Below, one piece after another: positions 1-11,614 of a stretch of DNA of 64,000 nucleotides (position 1 is its first letter; every line of letters begins with the position of its first letter). Below the pieces are notes generated by a model. It searched no databases, was not told where the DNA came from, and was given only the letters and a program-made list of their open reading frames with translations. The position numbers and the translations under genes were made by a program. Source of the DNA: Sipunculus nudus (lineage: Eukaryota; Annelida; Sipuncula; Golfingiida; Sipunculidae); contig CM049306.1 of NCBI GenBank assembly GCA_026874595.1, positions 84,658,142 through 84,722,141 on the forward strand. Reading direction: 5' to 3'.

Positions 1-2501
1 ATAAACTTTCTTCTTCAGATATCGAGTTCTGAAAATGTTAACCTAAAATTGACATCCTCTAATTTACTTTAATTGTATTTGTCTCGTTGTTTGTTCTCAT
101 GGGTGATAAGATATGTCTAACCTTGTCTATTTATAGGTGAATATCTGAGGTTTTAGTAAAATGGCTTGCTCTGTTTTAATATAAGCTGCGGACCATCAGG
201 TTCAAAGTTTCGTCTGAGGACAGGAGTGCTTTTATATAAGGTAGACTCAAGACATAGATATTGGCACCAAGTCAATCATTCAGAGTTTATACACCCATCT
301 CAGAAATTCTTCTGGGCCACTTTCTTGATGTATCTAAAAGGTTAATGCAAAAAACTGCAAAAAGCAGAATTGAATGACCAGGTTACATGCATTTTGTAGT
401 GTTGTGTACAAAACATGGCACGGATATTACAAACTTATTCAGATTTATTAAATTTCTCGTCGTTCGATCCCGTTGCCTCCTAGAGAAAGTCATACTTAGC
501 GTGTCGCCCTCTAGAGGGATTTTTCTGCCGATTTTTAGGCGGCCTGAAAAAAATCGGTTTAATCGGTAGATGTAAGGGTGCTGCCGGCCGTATTGTTTAC
601 AAATCTTGGAGAAAAACGTAAACAATCATGTAAAAACGGATGAGCCTGACATCGGCATTGATACCCCAACCTTTACCTTTTCTTTGATTATATTTGGCGA
701 TTATTGGCCGTTGCCTTAAGGCGGTTTGTGGTGTTTTGTTTTCTTTTGGACTGCTATTTCTATACTGTTTTCATCAGTGGTGTAGTCGAGTCCACTCCCT
801 AGGTGTCCGAGTGCAAGTCCGAGTCCAGAAAGTGGACTCGGCTGTACCATCACAGATCAATGACAGTAAGCTAGGAAATGATGCAACTTTTCCCTTCATC
901 TCCTTACAATGGCACCGCAAGAAAGCACGGAACACTGAAACTTTAACTTAACTAACTAAACTTTCTCATTTATAAAACTAGTTTGACTAAATGAGAACCA
1001 CCCCAACTTGTGCCCTAAGGCGTTGCTTTCGAGACAGTAATTGGCAAATGATGCCCCGCGTGTGATTCTTTGGTAAAGCCACATCAGACAACTCTTAAAC
1101 AAGATACCCCAGGGACCAACGTGTTTACTGAAATAATCCAGGATGAAGACCTATAGTATGGTCGAAGTCTAGACATGTGGACACTGTTTCATTTATTTCA
1201 TGTCGCATTAGAGTGTACATTATCAAGGAACATACAAACATGTTACCAATTAAAGACAGAGGCCTTGAGCGAATTTCCGGCACAGCTACCTTTGTATGAT
1301 TAAGTGTAGAAATCAATACACATGTAAGGTGAGGTGACATCTGCGAGTTGTCGCTAAAGAGTAGTAACTTTTAGGAGTTGTCGTAACCTGAGTACCCTCC
1401 CTTAATTCCTGAGAATTTTAACGGTCTTTTGTCATGCAGTGCTGAATATTCAATAGTAAACGTCCTGACAATAGTTTCTTGAAAGGTTAACAGAAAGTCT
1501 AGTATGATTTGTTTCTTTCTGCGAGGCAAATGGAGGTTCCCTGACAGCGATCGTTCCCCTGACATATACGTGTCAGCCTGTAGACTTCCGCCGCTTTCTT
1601 ACATAGATAGAAAGATGCTCACTTTCATCGCCAGGTGTCTCTTGAGTCTAGCTTACACGTTACTAAATTTAGATATGGTATGATTTCGTAATATCCTATA
1701 GCAATATCGTATCGTAAATATCTAAGATTCGTATTTTATTTTCCCGTACATTATACGAACTTCGCGTAAAGGGGATGGGATAATAACATCAAATGCTGAT
1801 CATGCAACAACAAGGCTGCCCATGAAACAATTACACCGGAGAAAAATTAGATTTATGCGCTGCTGGCATAATTATTAGAAGGCGATGACGAAGATACACC
1901 AGATGAGGAGATTCTGGGATTCAAGGGAATCAGGCAACAAAAGATTATTTTAACGGTGAAATAATTGAAATTTCGTCTGTTATTAACAAAATAAAACTAG
2001 GGTAATGTTTTCCTGGTTTCCAAATGCATGCATCAACGGCAATAAATATTTTATTAATTAATTCTCAGTGTAATGAGCTTATTAATGATAAGTATGCGTC
2101 AACCAAGAGAGTGTGTTCAAGGGTAGCCGCAATTGACCCAGTTGAGTAATATATCGATAGACTATATTAGAACTTAAATGAGATTGGGGGAAAAGCCAAA
2201 CCTTACTTTGTGTATGCCTCGGTTTATTTTTCCATAACAATATATTAAGAATATAAGAGTAAGAGTAAAAAAAAATATATTATTGGTTGGTCTGGCAATA
2301 TAAAGTGTTGTGAGCGATCTGGACAAATGTTTATAACTGCCGCACATTTGTAGAATCTGGAATGTATTTCTGCAGCAAAATTACACTTTTATTCTGCAAT
2401 GTAATTACCAAGATAAAGAATAAAGCCAAATAAGAGCATGAAAATTGAATTTTCTCAAACCGAAAAACTGATTGAAAAGCTATGATAACCCTACCACCTC
2501 G
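1..2501. other. Anonymous AT-rich sequence
   Basis: Apart from the repeat core at 528-600 I see no gene, exon pattern or RNA. Short open frames have no domain features. Confidence 0.6.
528..600. repeat. Partner copy of the 48110 dispersed repeat
   Basis: ATCGGTAGATGTAAGGGTGC and TGCCGGCCGTATTGTTTA match the 48150-48195 segment. Outside this core similarity fades. Confidence 0.45.
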
Positions 2502-2556
2502 AGTCATCCCTCCCCCCTCCCCCCCAGCCCCCTTGAAGACAAATTAACGCCACTGA
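2502..2556. mobile_element. Right-end fragment of the 63152 hAT-like MITE
   Basis: GTCATCC, a C-rich tract, then AAATTAACGCCACTGA, matching the final 60 bp or so of the 63152 copy. Confidence 0.6.
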
Positions 2557-4939
2557 TTTACCTCATGAGTGATCTTTAACATGGATATGTTCTTTAAAGA
2601 ATAGATTAAATCAGATCTGCATCTAGGCGGTAAAAAAAACCTAAAATCGTCATATGCTTTATACGCGCCACCTGGTGTTGTTCCTAGGGAGGATAAACTT
2701 TTAAAGTGAGCACGGTTTTGCTCTACATTTCAGCAAAAATTTCTTGTTCATTCGATTACATTAATATTTTCTGTCCGTGAATGCACAAGAGTCCCTGTAA
2801 TTAACACAATATTTGATTTTATACGATTTTTTGCCCGGTACAGGATTTACGTTCTGAGGTATCCAGGTCCTATATGCCTACGCTGCATATATGCAGTTAT
2901 CAGTCTTCTTAAGACTGATACTTCTAATGCCGCACGAGTAGCCCTTGCTTCTGGAAGGGAGACGTTGAGGTACAACGAAACATACAGACTTACAAGTACA
3001 TGCTCCAGTTGTTTAACGATCCAAAAGAGCTTTAAACAGAGGCAGAGGCTCGATCTACACCGGCTGTAGGAGAGGCTCCTTAAATACTCTTGACGGAAAG
3101 CCTGTCCCCACCGTAAGAGGTCGCCAAGACTGAGAAATACAAAAAATAAAAAGGTCAAAAAAGGGCAAAGAAGACCATCAGTTAATCAAGAAACAAAAGT
3201 ATATGAAAGGCGCAATCGTCTTTCAGACAGACTGCGATATTTCAGCTAAAACAAAGACAACAGATTTATATAGCGATTTGTGGCATTAAACGCCGAACAA
3301 CTCAAGCCTGCGCCGCCGCTATTTCTCGCCGACAGGTTAAATTCCAGGCCACCGAAGTCGATCTATCCGCTGCCGCCGCGATAGATCTGACAAAAGACGA
3401 CATCACGTTACCTGCTCTACACTGTGTAATACAGTTCTCAACGAAAAAAAACCCCTGCGTTAATAGGTTTATATAGGCGATGCGGTTTTATTTGGTTTTA
3501 AGGCGAAACTACCAAATTAAACACCTCGTTGTGAAATCAAAGACTGGTATTTAGACATCAGTATAACAGTTGAAGTAAATAACCAACTTTCTTTAAATAA
3601 AATAAATACATTGTAACACAGCCAGATTAACGCGTATTCTTCTGAGTCTTTTGAAGCCAGTTGATTTTTTGTTTTGGTCATATCAAGTCAGGCAGTGAAG
3701 TAATCCAGGTTTTTTCGAACAACAACGTTGCTATCACGGCTCTGAATACCGTATACAGTACAAAGTACATGTATAATATATGTAAATGGTACAAGATCAT
3801 GTTATGTCACGTGATATAAGAGGAGGAGATATGACTTTGTCACGAAGACGTCTGATGTCCCAGAAGACAGATACTGTCTTATAATGATGAAATAGTCACG
3901 CAGGTGCCTCTGAAGAAGTCCATAACATAACTGACTGAGGATTTGCAAGAAGCATATTTTGGAACTAAGCAGGAATTAGCTCAAGAGAGTCAAAATGTAT
4001 ATCAAACTTAGCCAAGACCACACTCTAGCAAGCCACTCTTGAACTCTGTGCAGTGTATGGTGAGAGTATCCCTTTTAGTCATTAAGATAAAAAAAAAAAC
4101 TTGTTTCTCGGTTACTTTTTTTTGGACAACAGTACGGGTGGGGTGGGATGAATTTCTCCTTTTCATTATAAATTTTGATAGAAATTTCAGATGCTCAGGG
4201 ATCAATAAAACAGTAACAGAATTGTTGAGAAACCGTCCTTTTTGTAGCTTTAGATGAGCTTGGAATATGTGGCAACCGAATTAACAAAAACAGCCCGTGT
4301 AATAAGCTCTACAGCCCGACTTGTATGCTTCCTTGACAAAGAGTACATCTTGTTTACTGCTCCTCAGTATATCGCCGAAAATAACTGTTAAAAGGGAACA
4401 TGGGGGATTACTGGGCGACATTCCACGGGAATTTTCTCTTAACCTGTCAACATGTGACATCTGTAAAATGAACATTTCCCCGGTGTCCTAATCAAATGCA
4501 CAACTTTATGTAAGCTGCCGTTGTTAAGATGATTTATAAGGTCCCTGGATTCTCCACCGATTCCCCGTCGTCCCTGAATAATTGTCTCATTAGTACGCTA
4601 CCTGCGAATTGCTTTCAATATACAATTCATTAATATTTATAAATATATATATATATATTTATATTTATATATAATTAACCAATATTAATAACAAGGTTAG
4701 TTCAACATCACATATGGTATACATATTTTTAGGAAAAATTTAAACTTTCGAAACACCCGAATGTTAATTATGTCCTGGTACCAACCGTTATAGAAACATA
4801 CAAATGATTGTCAACTTAAACCACGGGTATACTGAAAAGTCTTAAGTCTTTTTGCTTTGAAAAAGAAACAAAATCTAATCTGTATGCATCTGTATGTAAA
4901 TATACTTGATTTATGATTTATTATTAAAAAAGTCAATTC
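2557..4939. other. Anonymous sequence left of the retrotransposon
   Basis: A relatively GC-rich part (about 2840-3430) has a 103-codon minus-strand frame without recognisable features and an inverted GATCTATC/GATAGATC near 3360-3387. A short AT microsatellite lies near 4643-4672. Confidence 0.5.
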
Positions 4940-4943
4940 ATTT
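4940..4943. repeat. Left target-site duplication ATTT
   Basis: ATTT directly abuts the left TG terminus of the retrotransposon and is matched by ATTT at 11902-11905, next to the right CA terminus. Confidence 0.8.
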
Positions 4944-5335
4944 TGTTACGGAACCTAATATGAACAGATCACGTAGTCGTGAAAACATAAATTTTGTAAT
5001 GGAAAAAAAATCAGATTCTGTAACACAAGGCAGCGTAAAATGTCTAGGTGAATGAATAAAGAAGTAAGTAGTTTTTTGTTAACAAATAATTATAATTTGT
5101 TCTTAAAACAATCCTAACATTACAATACACTAAATCAATACAATTTCACAGTATAACAACAGTACAACAGCAAATCAATACAAGTAAATAAATAAAGTGT
5201 ACAGTACCTGCATGGATACCACCACTGTCACAGCAACAACAAGTCCTTTATAACGCACAACCAAGAAGAACAGTTCACATATATCTTCTCAGGGAATAAC
5301 ATAACATAAATCTTTTCAGGGAATAACAGTCAAGT
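4944..5335 (-). repeat. Truncated outer LTR fragment (subtype A)
   Basis: Matches the first part of the 11026 LTR, then stops at GTCAAG where the full LTR continues TTCATTC. It contains a small internal duplication of a CTTCTCAGGGAATAACA-type block (around 5285-5330). Its outer end abuts the ATTT duplication. Confidence 0.8.
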
Positions 5336-5976
5336 TGTTAAGGAACCTAATATAAACAGATCACGTATGCATGATGAACACATATTTTGTAATGGAGATA
5401 AAATAAATCAGATTCTGTAACACTAGGCAGCGTGAAATGTCTAGGGGAATGAATAAAGAAGTCAGTGGATTTTTTAAAATAAATAACTATAATTTATTCT
5501 TAAAACAACCCTAACATTACAATACACTAAATCAATACAATTATACGGTAAAACAGCGGTATAACAACAAATCAATACAATCACACAGAAAAATAAACAA
5601 TGTGCACAGTACCTGGATACCAACACCGTCACAACGATAAGTTCTTTAAATATATACTTTCGGAGAATGACAGTCCAGTGTAAAGCTCTTGTAACAATCC
5701 AGAAAGTAAACTGAAGTCCAAATGCACAAAATCCAGGAGAAAGTCTGACCAAAATCTATAATTGCCGCACTCGTCGGATAAGGTCCCAGAAACTGACACA
5801 CGCTTTTGCGTCCGCTGGAAATCTTCTCTGCTGCTCCCTCCCGGCTCTAAAACACAGCCCCTTTATATACCGTCTCACCTATATATACCTATATACCATC
5901 TCGAGCAGTCTAAAAGATCTTACACAACGCAGTAAACATGCTTTACAGGAATCATCTAGAAAAACATCTAAAAAAA
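5336..5976 (-). repeat. Inner LTR copy (subtype B) at the 3' end
   Basis: A second LTR terminus, TGTTAAGGAACC, begins at 5336 directly after a truncated subtype A LTR. Its internal sequence (GTGCACAGTACC, AATGACAGTCCAGTGTAAAGCTCTTG) matches the 53306, 25546 and 44234 copies better than the 5' LTR of this element. The distal part decays near 5976 and no convincing polypurine tract is seen before RNase H, so the LTR-internal junction has probably been deleted. Confidence 0.75.
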
Positions 5977-6020
5977 TTATCTTATTTACAACATTACATA
6001 AACATCCTGTTTACAACATT

Positions 6021-6669
6021 TCATAAACATCTCGATAAGCAATCAGCAAGTTCATTGTCTTTCCCTTTAATGTGTATGATATCAAGATTGTAATCCTGTA
6101 AGAACAACCTCCATCTCAACAATGTTTGATTTTTACACTTCAACTTGGTCATAAACGTGAGGGGATTGTGATCACTGAAGACAATGATAGGCTTGACTGA
6201 TGAAGTAACATAAACTTCAAAATGTTGCAATGCCAAAATCAAAGCCAAAAATTCTTTTCAATAGTGGAGTAGTTTTTCTGGTTTGCATTAAACTTTCTTG
6301 AGAAATTACAAAATGGATGATCTATGTCATTATTGCCTTCTTGTCACAACACAGCACCAGCGGCAATATCACTAGCATCTGCAGCTAACTTTAAAGGTAC
6401 AGACAAGTCTGGAGCTACCAAAACTAGTGAACTTTGCAGAATTGCTTTCAAATTCTGAAATGCATTTTCACACTGAACAATCCATACAAACTTTTGTTTC
6501 CTCTTTAACAAATTAGTCAAAGGTTCAGCTACAGCCTAAAAATTTGGACAAAACTTCCTGTAGTATCCAACCATACCAAGAAAACGCAATAATTGCTTTT
6601 TGTTTTCTGGTCTAGGAAATGCAGAAATAGTACTTATTTTAGCATCAACAGGTTTTACTTGACCCTGCC
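6021..6669 (-). pseudogene. rh: RT connection and RNase H
   Basis: The connection domain can be read with a TAG near 6537: LRFLGMVGYYRKFCPNF, stop, AVAEPLTNLL, then FVWIVQCENAFQNLK. RNase H begins around LAADASDIAAGAVL, with the first catalytic Asp, and continues after another disruption into a 75-codon frame (6021-6248) with VIIVFSDHNPL-type sequence (read as PIIVFSDHNPLTFM), LRWRLFLQDYNLDIIHIKGKDN and ELADCLSRCL. A TGA follows the LSR motif that normally ends gypsy RNase H. Nothing integrase-like follows before the LTR, which confirms the order. Confidence 0.93.
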
Positions 6670-7250
6670 CTACAATATGACCCAAAATGTTACTTGTGCA
6701 TGACAAAACTCAGATTTTACTAAGTTGATGGTCAGACGTGCTTCACTGAGTCTTTCGAAGAGGTTGCGAAGAATTTGGAGATGTTTCTCCCAGGTGTTGC
6801 TGTACACGATGAGGTCATCAATATATGCATCGCAGCCCTGAATGTACTTGACAACCATATGGATGAGGCACTAGAACGTGGCTGGCGATTTCTTCTTGCC
6901 AAAAGGCATCACTTTATGCTGGTACAGTCCTCGCGGCGTCACAAATGCGGACACTTCTTTTCCTCGTTCTGTCAGCGCAACTTGCCAGAATCCTTTTAGC
7001 AAGTCAAACTTGGAAACATATCTGGAGCTACCGACTCTATCAATACAATCATCGATCCTCGGAATCGGAAACGTGTCAGTCTTGGTGACAGAGTTCAGTT
7101 TTCGATAATCTGTGCACATACGGTAACTTTCATCAGGTTTTGGCACAAGAATACATGGTGAACTCCAGTTACTTTACTAGGTTCGATAAAATCCTAGTCC
7201 AGAAAACACTGAATCTCATCTGTAGATACTTTTGCTTTTCTGGATTTAGT
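6670..7250 (-). pseudogene. rt: Reverse transcriptase, broken by frameshifts
   Basis: Traces of the N-terminus (DFIEPS, then SSPCILVPKPD in another frame) lead into the frame at 6871-7146 with YRMCTDYRKLNSVT, SKFDLLKGFWQV and FVTPRGLYQHKVMPFG, the palm and finger blocks of gypsy-type enzymes. FDLLKG carries the first catalytic Asp. After a frameshift, 6670-6858 has CDAYIDDLIVYS, the YxDD box with the other two catalytic Asp. It lies directly downstream of integrase, with no integrase after RNase H. Confidence 0.94.
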
Positions 7251-7589
7251 CAATAAGGATGCTCGCCAACATCGACGTCATGTCACAATAATGTTCGTTC
7301 AAGAATTATGAACAAATGTTCATAATTCCGCAGCAGGTTCTTGAGGTCTTGTTGTTGTTGTGACGTAAGGTGTGACAGTTTGGCATCAAGGTTGTTAAGC
7401 ACGTCTGAGTTTTTTAGTGGTACCGTTCTACACTGAATTTCTACATCACACTTGCAATCAGTATCTTCTTTAACTGGGTCAAGGTCAGTTTTTACACATT
7501 AAACTGCAGTAACATTATGTACTACATCTGATGTGCTATTTCTGTCATAATATGAGTTCAACATGTTAGCATGGCACAGTTGTTTCTTC

Positions 7590-8822
7590 TTACGTCAACA
7601 GTTTGTAATTTAAATCACTGACTTTCTTGTCAACAATGCAAGGACCAGGCCCAAACGTCCTACTTTCAGTGCGCTTTCCATACTTTGTTTTCATTTTACT
7701 TTGTGCAGATTTTAGATTTGACTTTGCAATCTCACAAGCATTGTGTAGATAAGTGCGAAAGTCTAAGACATACTGCAGTAGACTAAGAGAATCAGGATTT
7801 TCACACAAGAGTTTTTCTTTAAGCAGTTTTAATGGAAGTTCAGTTTGAAAACTAGTTCAAAGGGACTGAAACCCAAGGACTCTTGAAAGAATTCTCTGAC
7901 AGCAAACAGCAATAGGTGGATTTCTTCACCCCAGTCTTTCTGTGTGTCATAGCAATAGGTCCTAATCATGTTTTTAATGTCTGGTGAAAACGCTCGAGGG
8001 CTCCCTGACTTTCAGGATGGTATGGCGAAGAGCTGTACTGTTTTATACCTAGCTCAAGCATAACTTGTTGGAATAAGCCAGACATAAAATTAGACCCTTG
8101 GTCAGACTGGACGGATTTTGGTAATCCAAAAGTTGTAAAAAAATTGGTCAGAGCTTTGACAACACTTTTGGCATTAATTTTGCGCAACGGTATTGCCTCA
8201 GGGAACCTGGTAGATGCGCACATAATTTTCAGCAAGTATTCATGTCCAGATTTTGTTTTGGGCAGTGGTCCAGCACAGTCAACAGTAATCCTATTGAATG
8301 GTTCCTTGAAAGCAGGAATAGTGGGGCCTTAGGAGGATTCTGATTGGGCATGCCTACCATCTGGTATGTATGGCATGATTTACAATATTGTACAACATCT
8401 TTCCTGAGGTTAGGCCAATAGAAGTGTGTACTAACTTTCTGATAAGTTTTATTTATACCTGAATGGCCAGACAAAGGAGCCTCATGTGCCATGCTTAGAA
8501 TTTTATTACGAAAGCTTTTGGGCATTACTATTTGATGTTTGAGGGCCCACTTATCATCAGCGCATACAACAGGTGGTCGCCAATTACGCATAAGCATTCC
8601 ATTTTTGACATAGAAACAAACTGGTTTCTGTGACAATTCATCTTTAGAAACTGCCCTGGTAAACAAACATGAAATATGAGGGCCCTTCTGCTGTTCCGCG
8701 ATAAGTTCTGACCTTGAGAATGCTGCATCCTGTACGGGCGAGTCATTAGACGAGTCACAAGTGACTCCAAGAGTGTTATTTTCTGGACCATTATCCTCAT
8801 GTGTGTTTTTTTGGCCATACAT
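7590..8822 (-). pseudogene. int: Integrase, broken by frameshifts
   Basis: The first frame (8229-8822) has the zinc-binding module: the pair of His in AHEAPLSGH, then YWPNLRKDVVQYCKSC with the Cys pair. A frameshift near 8300-8340 moves to the catalytic core, where ITVDCAGPLP, VQSDQGSNF and HPESQGALE hold the three acidic residues of the DDE triad. The C-terminal part (7590-7808) has SAQSKMKTKYGKR and GPGPCIVDKKVSDLNY, typical of the gypsy integrase tail. Between 7808 and 7966 the frame is lost, apparently through a small deletion plus stops. It sits upstream of reverse transcriptase, the unusual order that defines the element. Confidence 0.93.
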
Positions 8823-9359
8823 CTAGTTACAGCACATGAAGGATACAAACCAGGATTTCCTGATTTCCGGATCAGTGTCCTGATCTGACGGCTGTTCTGT
8901 CACTATTGGTACAGGCTGTACTTTTTCACTTGAAAAACCATTGTTTAGCAGCAACTGAATTCCCTTAAAAGGTAAAGTAGTTCTAATGCCAACAGTAATA
9001 TTCCCAGAAATCAAATCTGACTTTAAATGGATACTGTGAAGCGGAACTGAAGTGTGCTTGTCTAAAATCACACCATTTCCAAGTACATGTGCACCAGTAA
9101 AAGACCTATTAGAAAAAGGCCAAGTGTTTGCTAACATGAGAGTTTGACCTGAACCAGTGTCCCTCAAAATTCTAATATGTGTAGAATCTGAAATATCACT
9201 TGAAAGTGACACAAAACCATCATGTATGAATTGCTCTAATAACTCCATTTCGGAGTCAGGAGAGGAATCTACTACCTCAGTTTCATCAAGCAAAGAACTG
9301 ACACTGATAGTGTCAGTGATAAACTCTTTTTCAGAGTCATTAAAGGAATTTACATCCAT
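8823..9359 (-). pseudogene. pro: Retropepsin-like aspartic protease region
   Basis: The 178-codon frame starts with an acidic, Ser-rich stretch and then has ILRDTGSGQTLML, in which the DTG triad of retroviral-type aspartic proteases sits in its usual Leu-Arg context. VLGNGV follows where the flap region is expected, and a further conserved block includes GIRTTLPFKGIQLLL. The enzyme would work as a dimer to cleave the Gag-Pol polyprotein. The frame ends just before the integrase frame, so a stop or frameshift separates them in this copy. Confidence 0.85.
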
Positions 9360-9374
9360 TTTACCATCAAGCTC

Positions 9375-9791
9375 CTAATGGGAGTCAACAGAGGAGTTTT
9401 CCTCAGCAGAAACTAACTTCTGTTTGTCATAAGAGGACCTGGCCTCATTTGAAATTCTCTCGCAAGAGTCATAAAAGGACTTAGCCCTATTTATAGGATA
9501 CTCCTCGCAGGAGTCTCGAAAGGACCTAGCCTTATTAAATTCCTCGCAGGAATAAACTGAGGTTTTTACCCCGGAAGCTACGGATTCTTCTTTGGAGTCA
9601 GACGGCACGTTGGCCTCCGTAGCATCAAACTCTTTTTTAGAGTCAATAAAGGAGTTGTATCCCTTATTTACAAGAAAATAGCCTGGCTCTTGTACTATGC
9701 TATGCATAGATTTTGAAACAAAACCAGATGGTTTTCTTTGACTTTGTTGAACTATTAGGATTACTTGTACTGGGTGACTGCTTTTGACCAT
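9375..9791 (-). pseudogene. Ser/Glu/Lys-rich Gag-Pro linker with degenerate repeats
   Basis: This 138-codon open stretch lies between gag and protease. It has loosely repeated blocks of about 19-20 residues built on an Asp-Ser-Cys-Glu core (SFRDSCEE and SFYDSCER), visible at DNA level as recurring CTCGCAGGAGTC-type motifs about 50-60 bp apart. Composition is dominated by Ser, Glu, Lys and Asp, so it is probably disordered. I recognise no domain; it may be expanded linker sequence of the polyprotein. The acidic, Ser-rich character continues into the start of the protease frame. Confidence 0.6.
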
Positions 9792-9876
9792 ACTGATTTA
9801 CATTCTTGTTTGTGAATAACTGGTTTGACTTGCTAGTAAAGGACATTGTGTGTGTTAATGAATAATCTTCAGCTAA

Positions 9877-10776
9877 TTAAGCAGCAATGTCAAGTGTTTC
9901 AGGACTTTTCTCTTCAAAAAAGGTTTTAACATCTGCGTTAACGCAGCGCTTGAATTCTTCAGGCAAAATCAACTGGCGCAAATTGTCACAATCTTTCATT
10001 ACACCAGCGATCAAACAACTGCTCTTTTGTCCTAACAAGTTCGACGTAGGTCCGTTCTTTGCGCTTTTCCCCATTTCTAAATTTCTGGCGGTAAGCCTCC
10101 GGAACTAACTCATAACCTTTTAGGATTAACCGTTTTACCAGGTCATAGTCAGCAGCAGCTTCCACTGAAAGCTCTGTATAAATTTTTCTGGCCTTGCCAG
10201 TCAATACACTTTGTAACAGCATTGTCCAATTTTCCTTGGGCCATTTTAAATTTTCAGATTCTTTTTCAAAGTGTAAGAAATATTATCAACCTCTTTTTCT
10301 TGGAAAGGTGGGACAAGTCTAATGTGTTTAGCAACATCAAAACCGTGAGTTGGGGCAGCACGTAGACTATGTTCTAGTTTAAGTCTTTTTAACTCCAGTC
10401 GTTTTAACTCAATTTCTTTTTCTTTTTCTGGTCTGTCTCTTTCTATTTCTTATTCTAGTCTTTCTGTTTCTATTTCTTTTTGTTTTTCTAATTCCCTCTC
10501 TTTTAATGCTAACTCATGTTGCATTACGACCTTTTTTAATTCTAATTGCATAGCAAGGCTGTCAGTTTTTTTTTATGTTTCAACTTCACTCTTTTCAATT
10601 AAACCTTTGCTAGCTAGATCTTGCATGATTTTAGCAATGATATCAGGCTTTCTCAAAGCTTTTTTCACACCTAGACCCAAGTGTTGTCCCAAATGCAACA
10701 ACTGTTCCTTTGTCAACTGTTCAAGTTTATCAGGGTTGGGATCATCAACAAATGTCTCAGGTTTGAAATCTGCCAC
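9877..10776 (-). pseudogene. gag: Degraded gag (SAP-like N-terminus, charged helix, SCAN-like capsid)
   Basis: In order: an N-terminal segment (10573-10776, 67 codons, GTG at the expected start) with a Leu/Gly/Lys pattern around LGLGVKKALRKPDIIAKI that resembles a SAP-type helix pair; a Lys/Glu-rich helical stretch (about 10380-10560) with stops; then a capsid-like part split over two frames (9986-10222 and 9877-10074). The last part has GKARKIYTELSVE, VPEAYRQKFRN, EQLFDRWC and LRQLILPEEFKRC, resembling the SCAN-like Gag fold common in invertebrate and fish elements. A TAA ends the frame near 9880. I see no clean CCHC zinc knuckle. Gag would form the virus-like particle; this copy cannot encode it whole. 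Confidence 0.85.
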
Positions 10777-10904
10777 GTTAAGATGTTAAAACAATAACAA
10801 AAGACCACTGAGACAAATCCTGATCATCAACAAATGTCTCAGGTTTGTAATCTGCCACGTTAAGATGTTAAAACAATAACAAAAGACCACTGAGACAAAT
10901 CCTG
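10741..10904 (-). repeat. 82-bp tandem duplication across the leader and start of gag
   Basis: Two nearly identical 82-bp units (10741-10822 and 10823-10904) differ at very few positions, for example GTTTGAAATC versus GTTTGTAATC. The duplication copies the first dozen codons of gag into the leader. Both units have GTG where an ATG start would be expected. No other family copy here retains this region for comparison. Confidence 0.9.
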
Positions 10905-11000
10905 TAAACAATGTAATGTAAACAATGTGTAATCTTGCAAACAATGTATTGTAAACAATGTGTCTAGGCCAAGGCCTGATAAATTGACAAAACTAGTAAG

Positions 11001-11018
11001 CCTCCCAGACAAGCCACA
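11001..11018 (-). other. Degenerate tRNA-Pro primer-binding site
   Basis: Located 7 nt inside the 5' LTR. The minus-strand sequence TGTGGCTTGTCTGGGAGG aligns to the perfect tRNA-Pro complement in the family copy at 44924-44941 with several transition-type and other substitutions. It is therefore a decayed version of the minus-strand DNA primer site. Confidence 0.75.
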
Positions 11019-11184
11019 AAATTTATGTTACGGAACCTAATATCAACAGATCACGTAGTCGTGACGAACATAAATTTTGTAATGGAGATAAAGAAAAAAT
11101 CAGATTCTGATTCACCAGGCAGCGTGAAATGTCTAGGGGAATGAATAAAGAAGTCAGTGTTTTTTTGTTAACAAATAATTATAA

Positions 11185-11190
11185 TTTATT
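11185..11190 (-). terminator. LTR polyadenylation signal AATAAA
   Basis: AATAAA on the minus strand lies downstream of the TATA box and is conserved in other copies (44831-44836 and 26798-26803 on the plus strand). It is the likely cleavage and polyadenylation signal of the retrotransposon transcript. Confidence 0.65.
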
Positions 11191-11606
11191 CTTAAAACAA
11201 CCCTAACATAACAATACAAAAATAAAACAAATATACAGTATAACAACACTACAACAGTAAATCAATACAAGTATATAAATAAAGTGTACAGCACCTGCAT
11301 GGATACCACCACTGTAACAGCGACAACTAGTCCTTTATAACGCACAACCCAGGTTAACAGTTTACATAAATCTTCTCAGGGAATAACAGTCAAGTTCATT
11401 CACAAAATTAATCCGTCGTTATCCCAAAGTGAAGTTCCTGTCATAATCCCAAAGGCAAACTGAAGACTATACAAGATCCGTCACAAATTTAGAAGAAAAT
11501 CTATAATTGCCGCACTTATCGGAAAAGGTCCACAACTGTGATACACGCCTCTGTGTCCGCTGGAATATTTTTCTCCTCTCTCTCCTGGCTCTAAAACACA
11601 GCCCCC

Positions 11607-11614
11607 TATTTATA
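11607..11614 (-). promoter_or_regulatory. LTR TATA box
   Basis: TATAAATA on the minus strand, followed by a G-rich stretch. The same position is TATAAA in the plus-strand copy at 44502 and a TATAAATT in the copy near 26398, so it is conserved in the family. Transcription would start about 25-30 bp downstream, near 11580. This is a sequence-based prediction. Confidence 0.65.

Noticed and set aside
2847-3158. 103-codon minus-strand frame as a gene
   Set aside because: No recognisable domain or start context; kept only as anonymous sequence.
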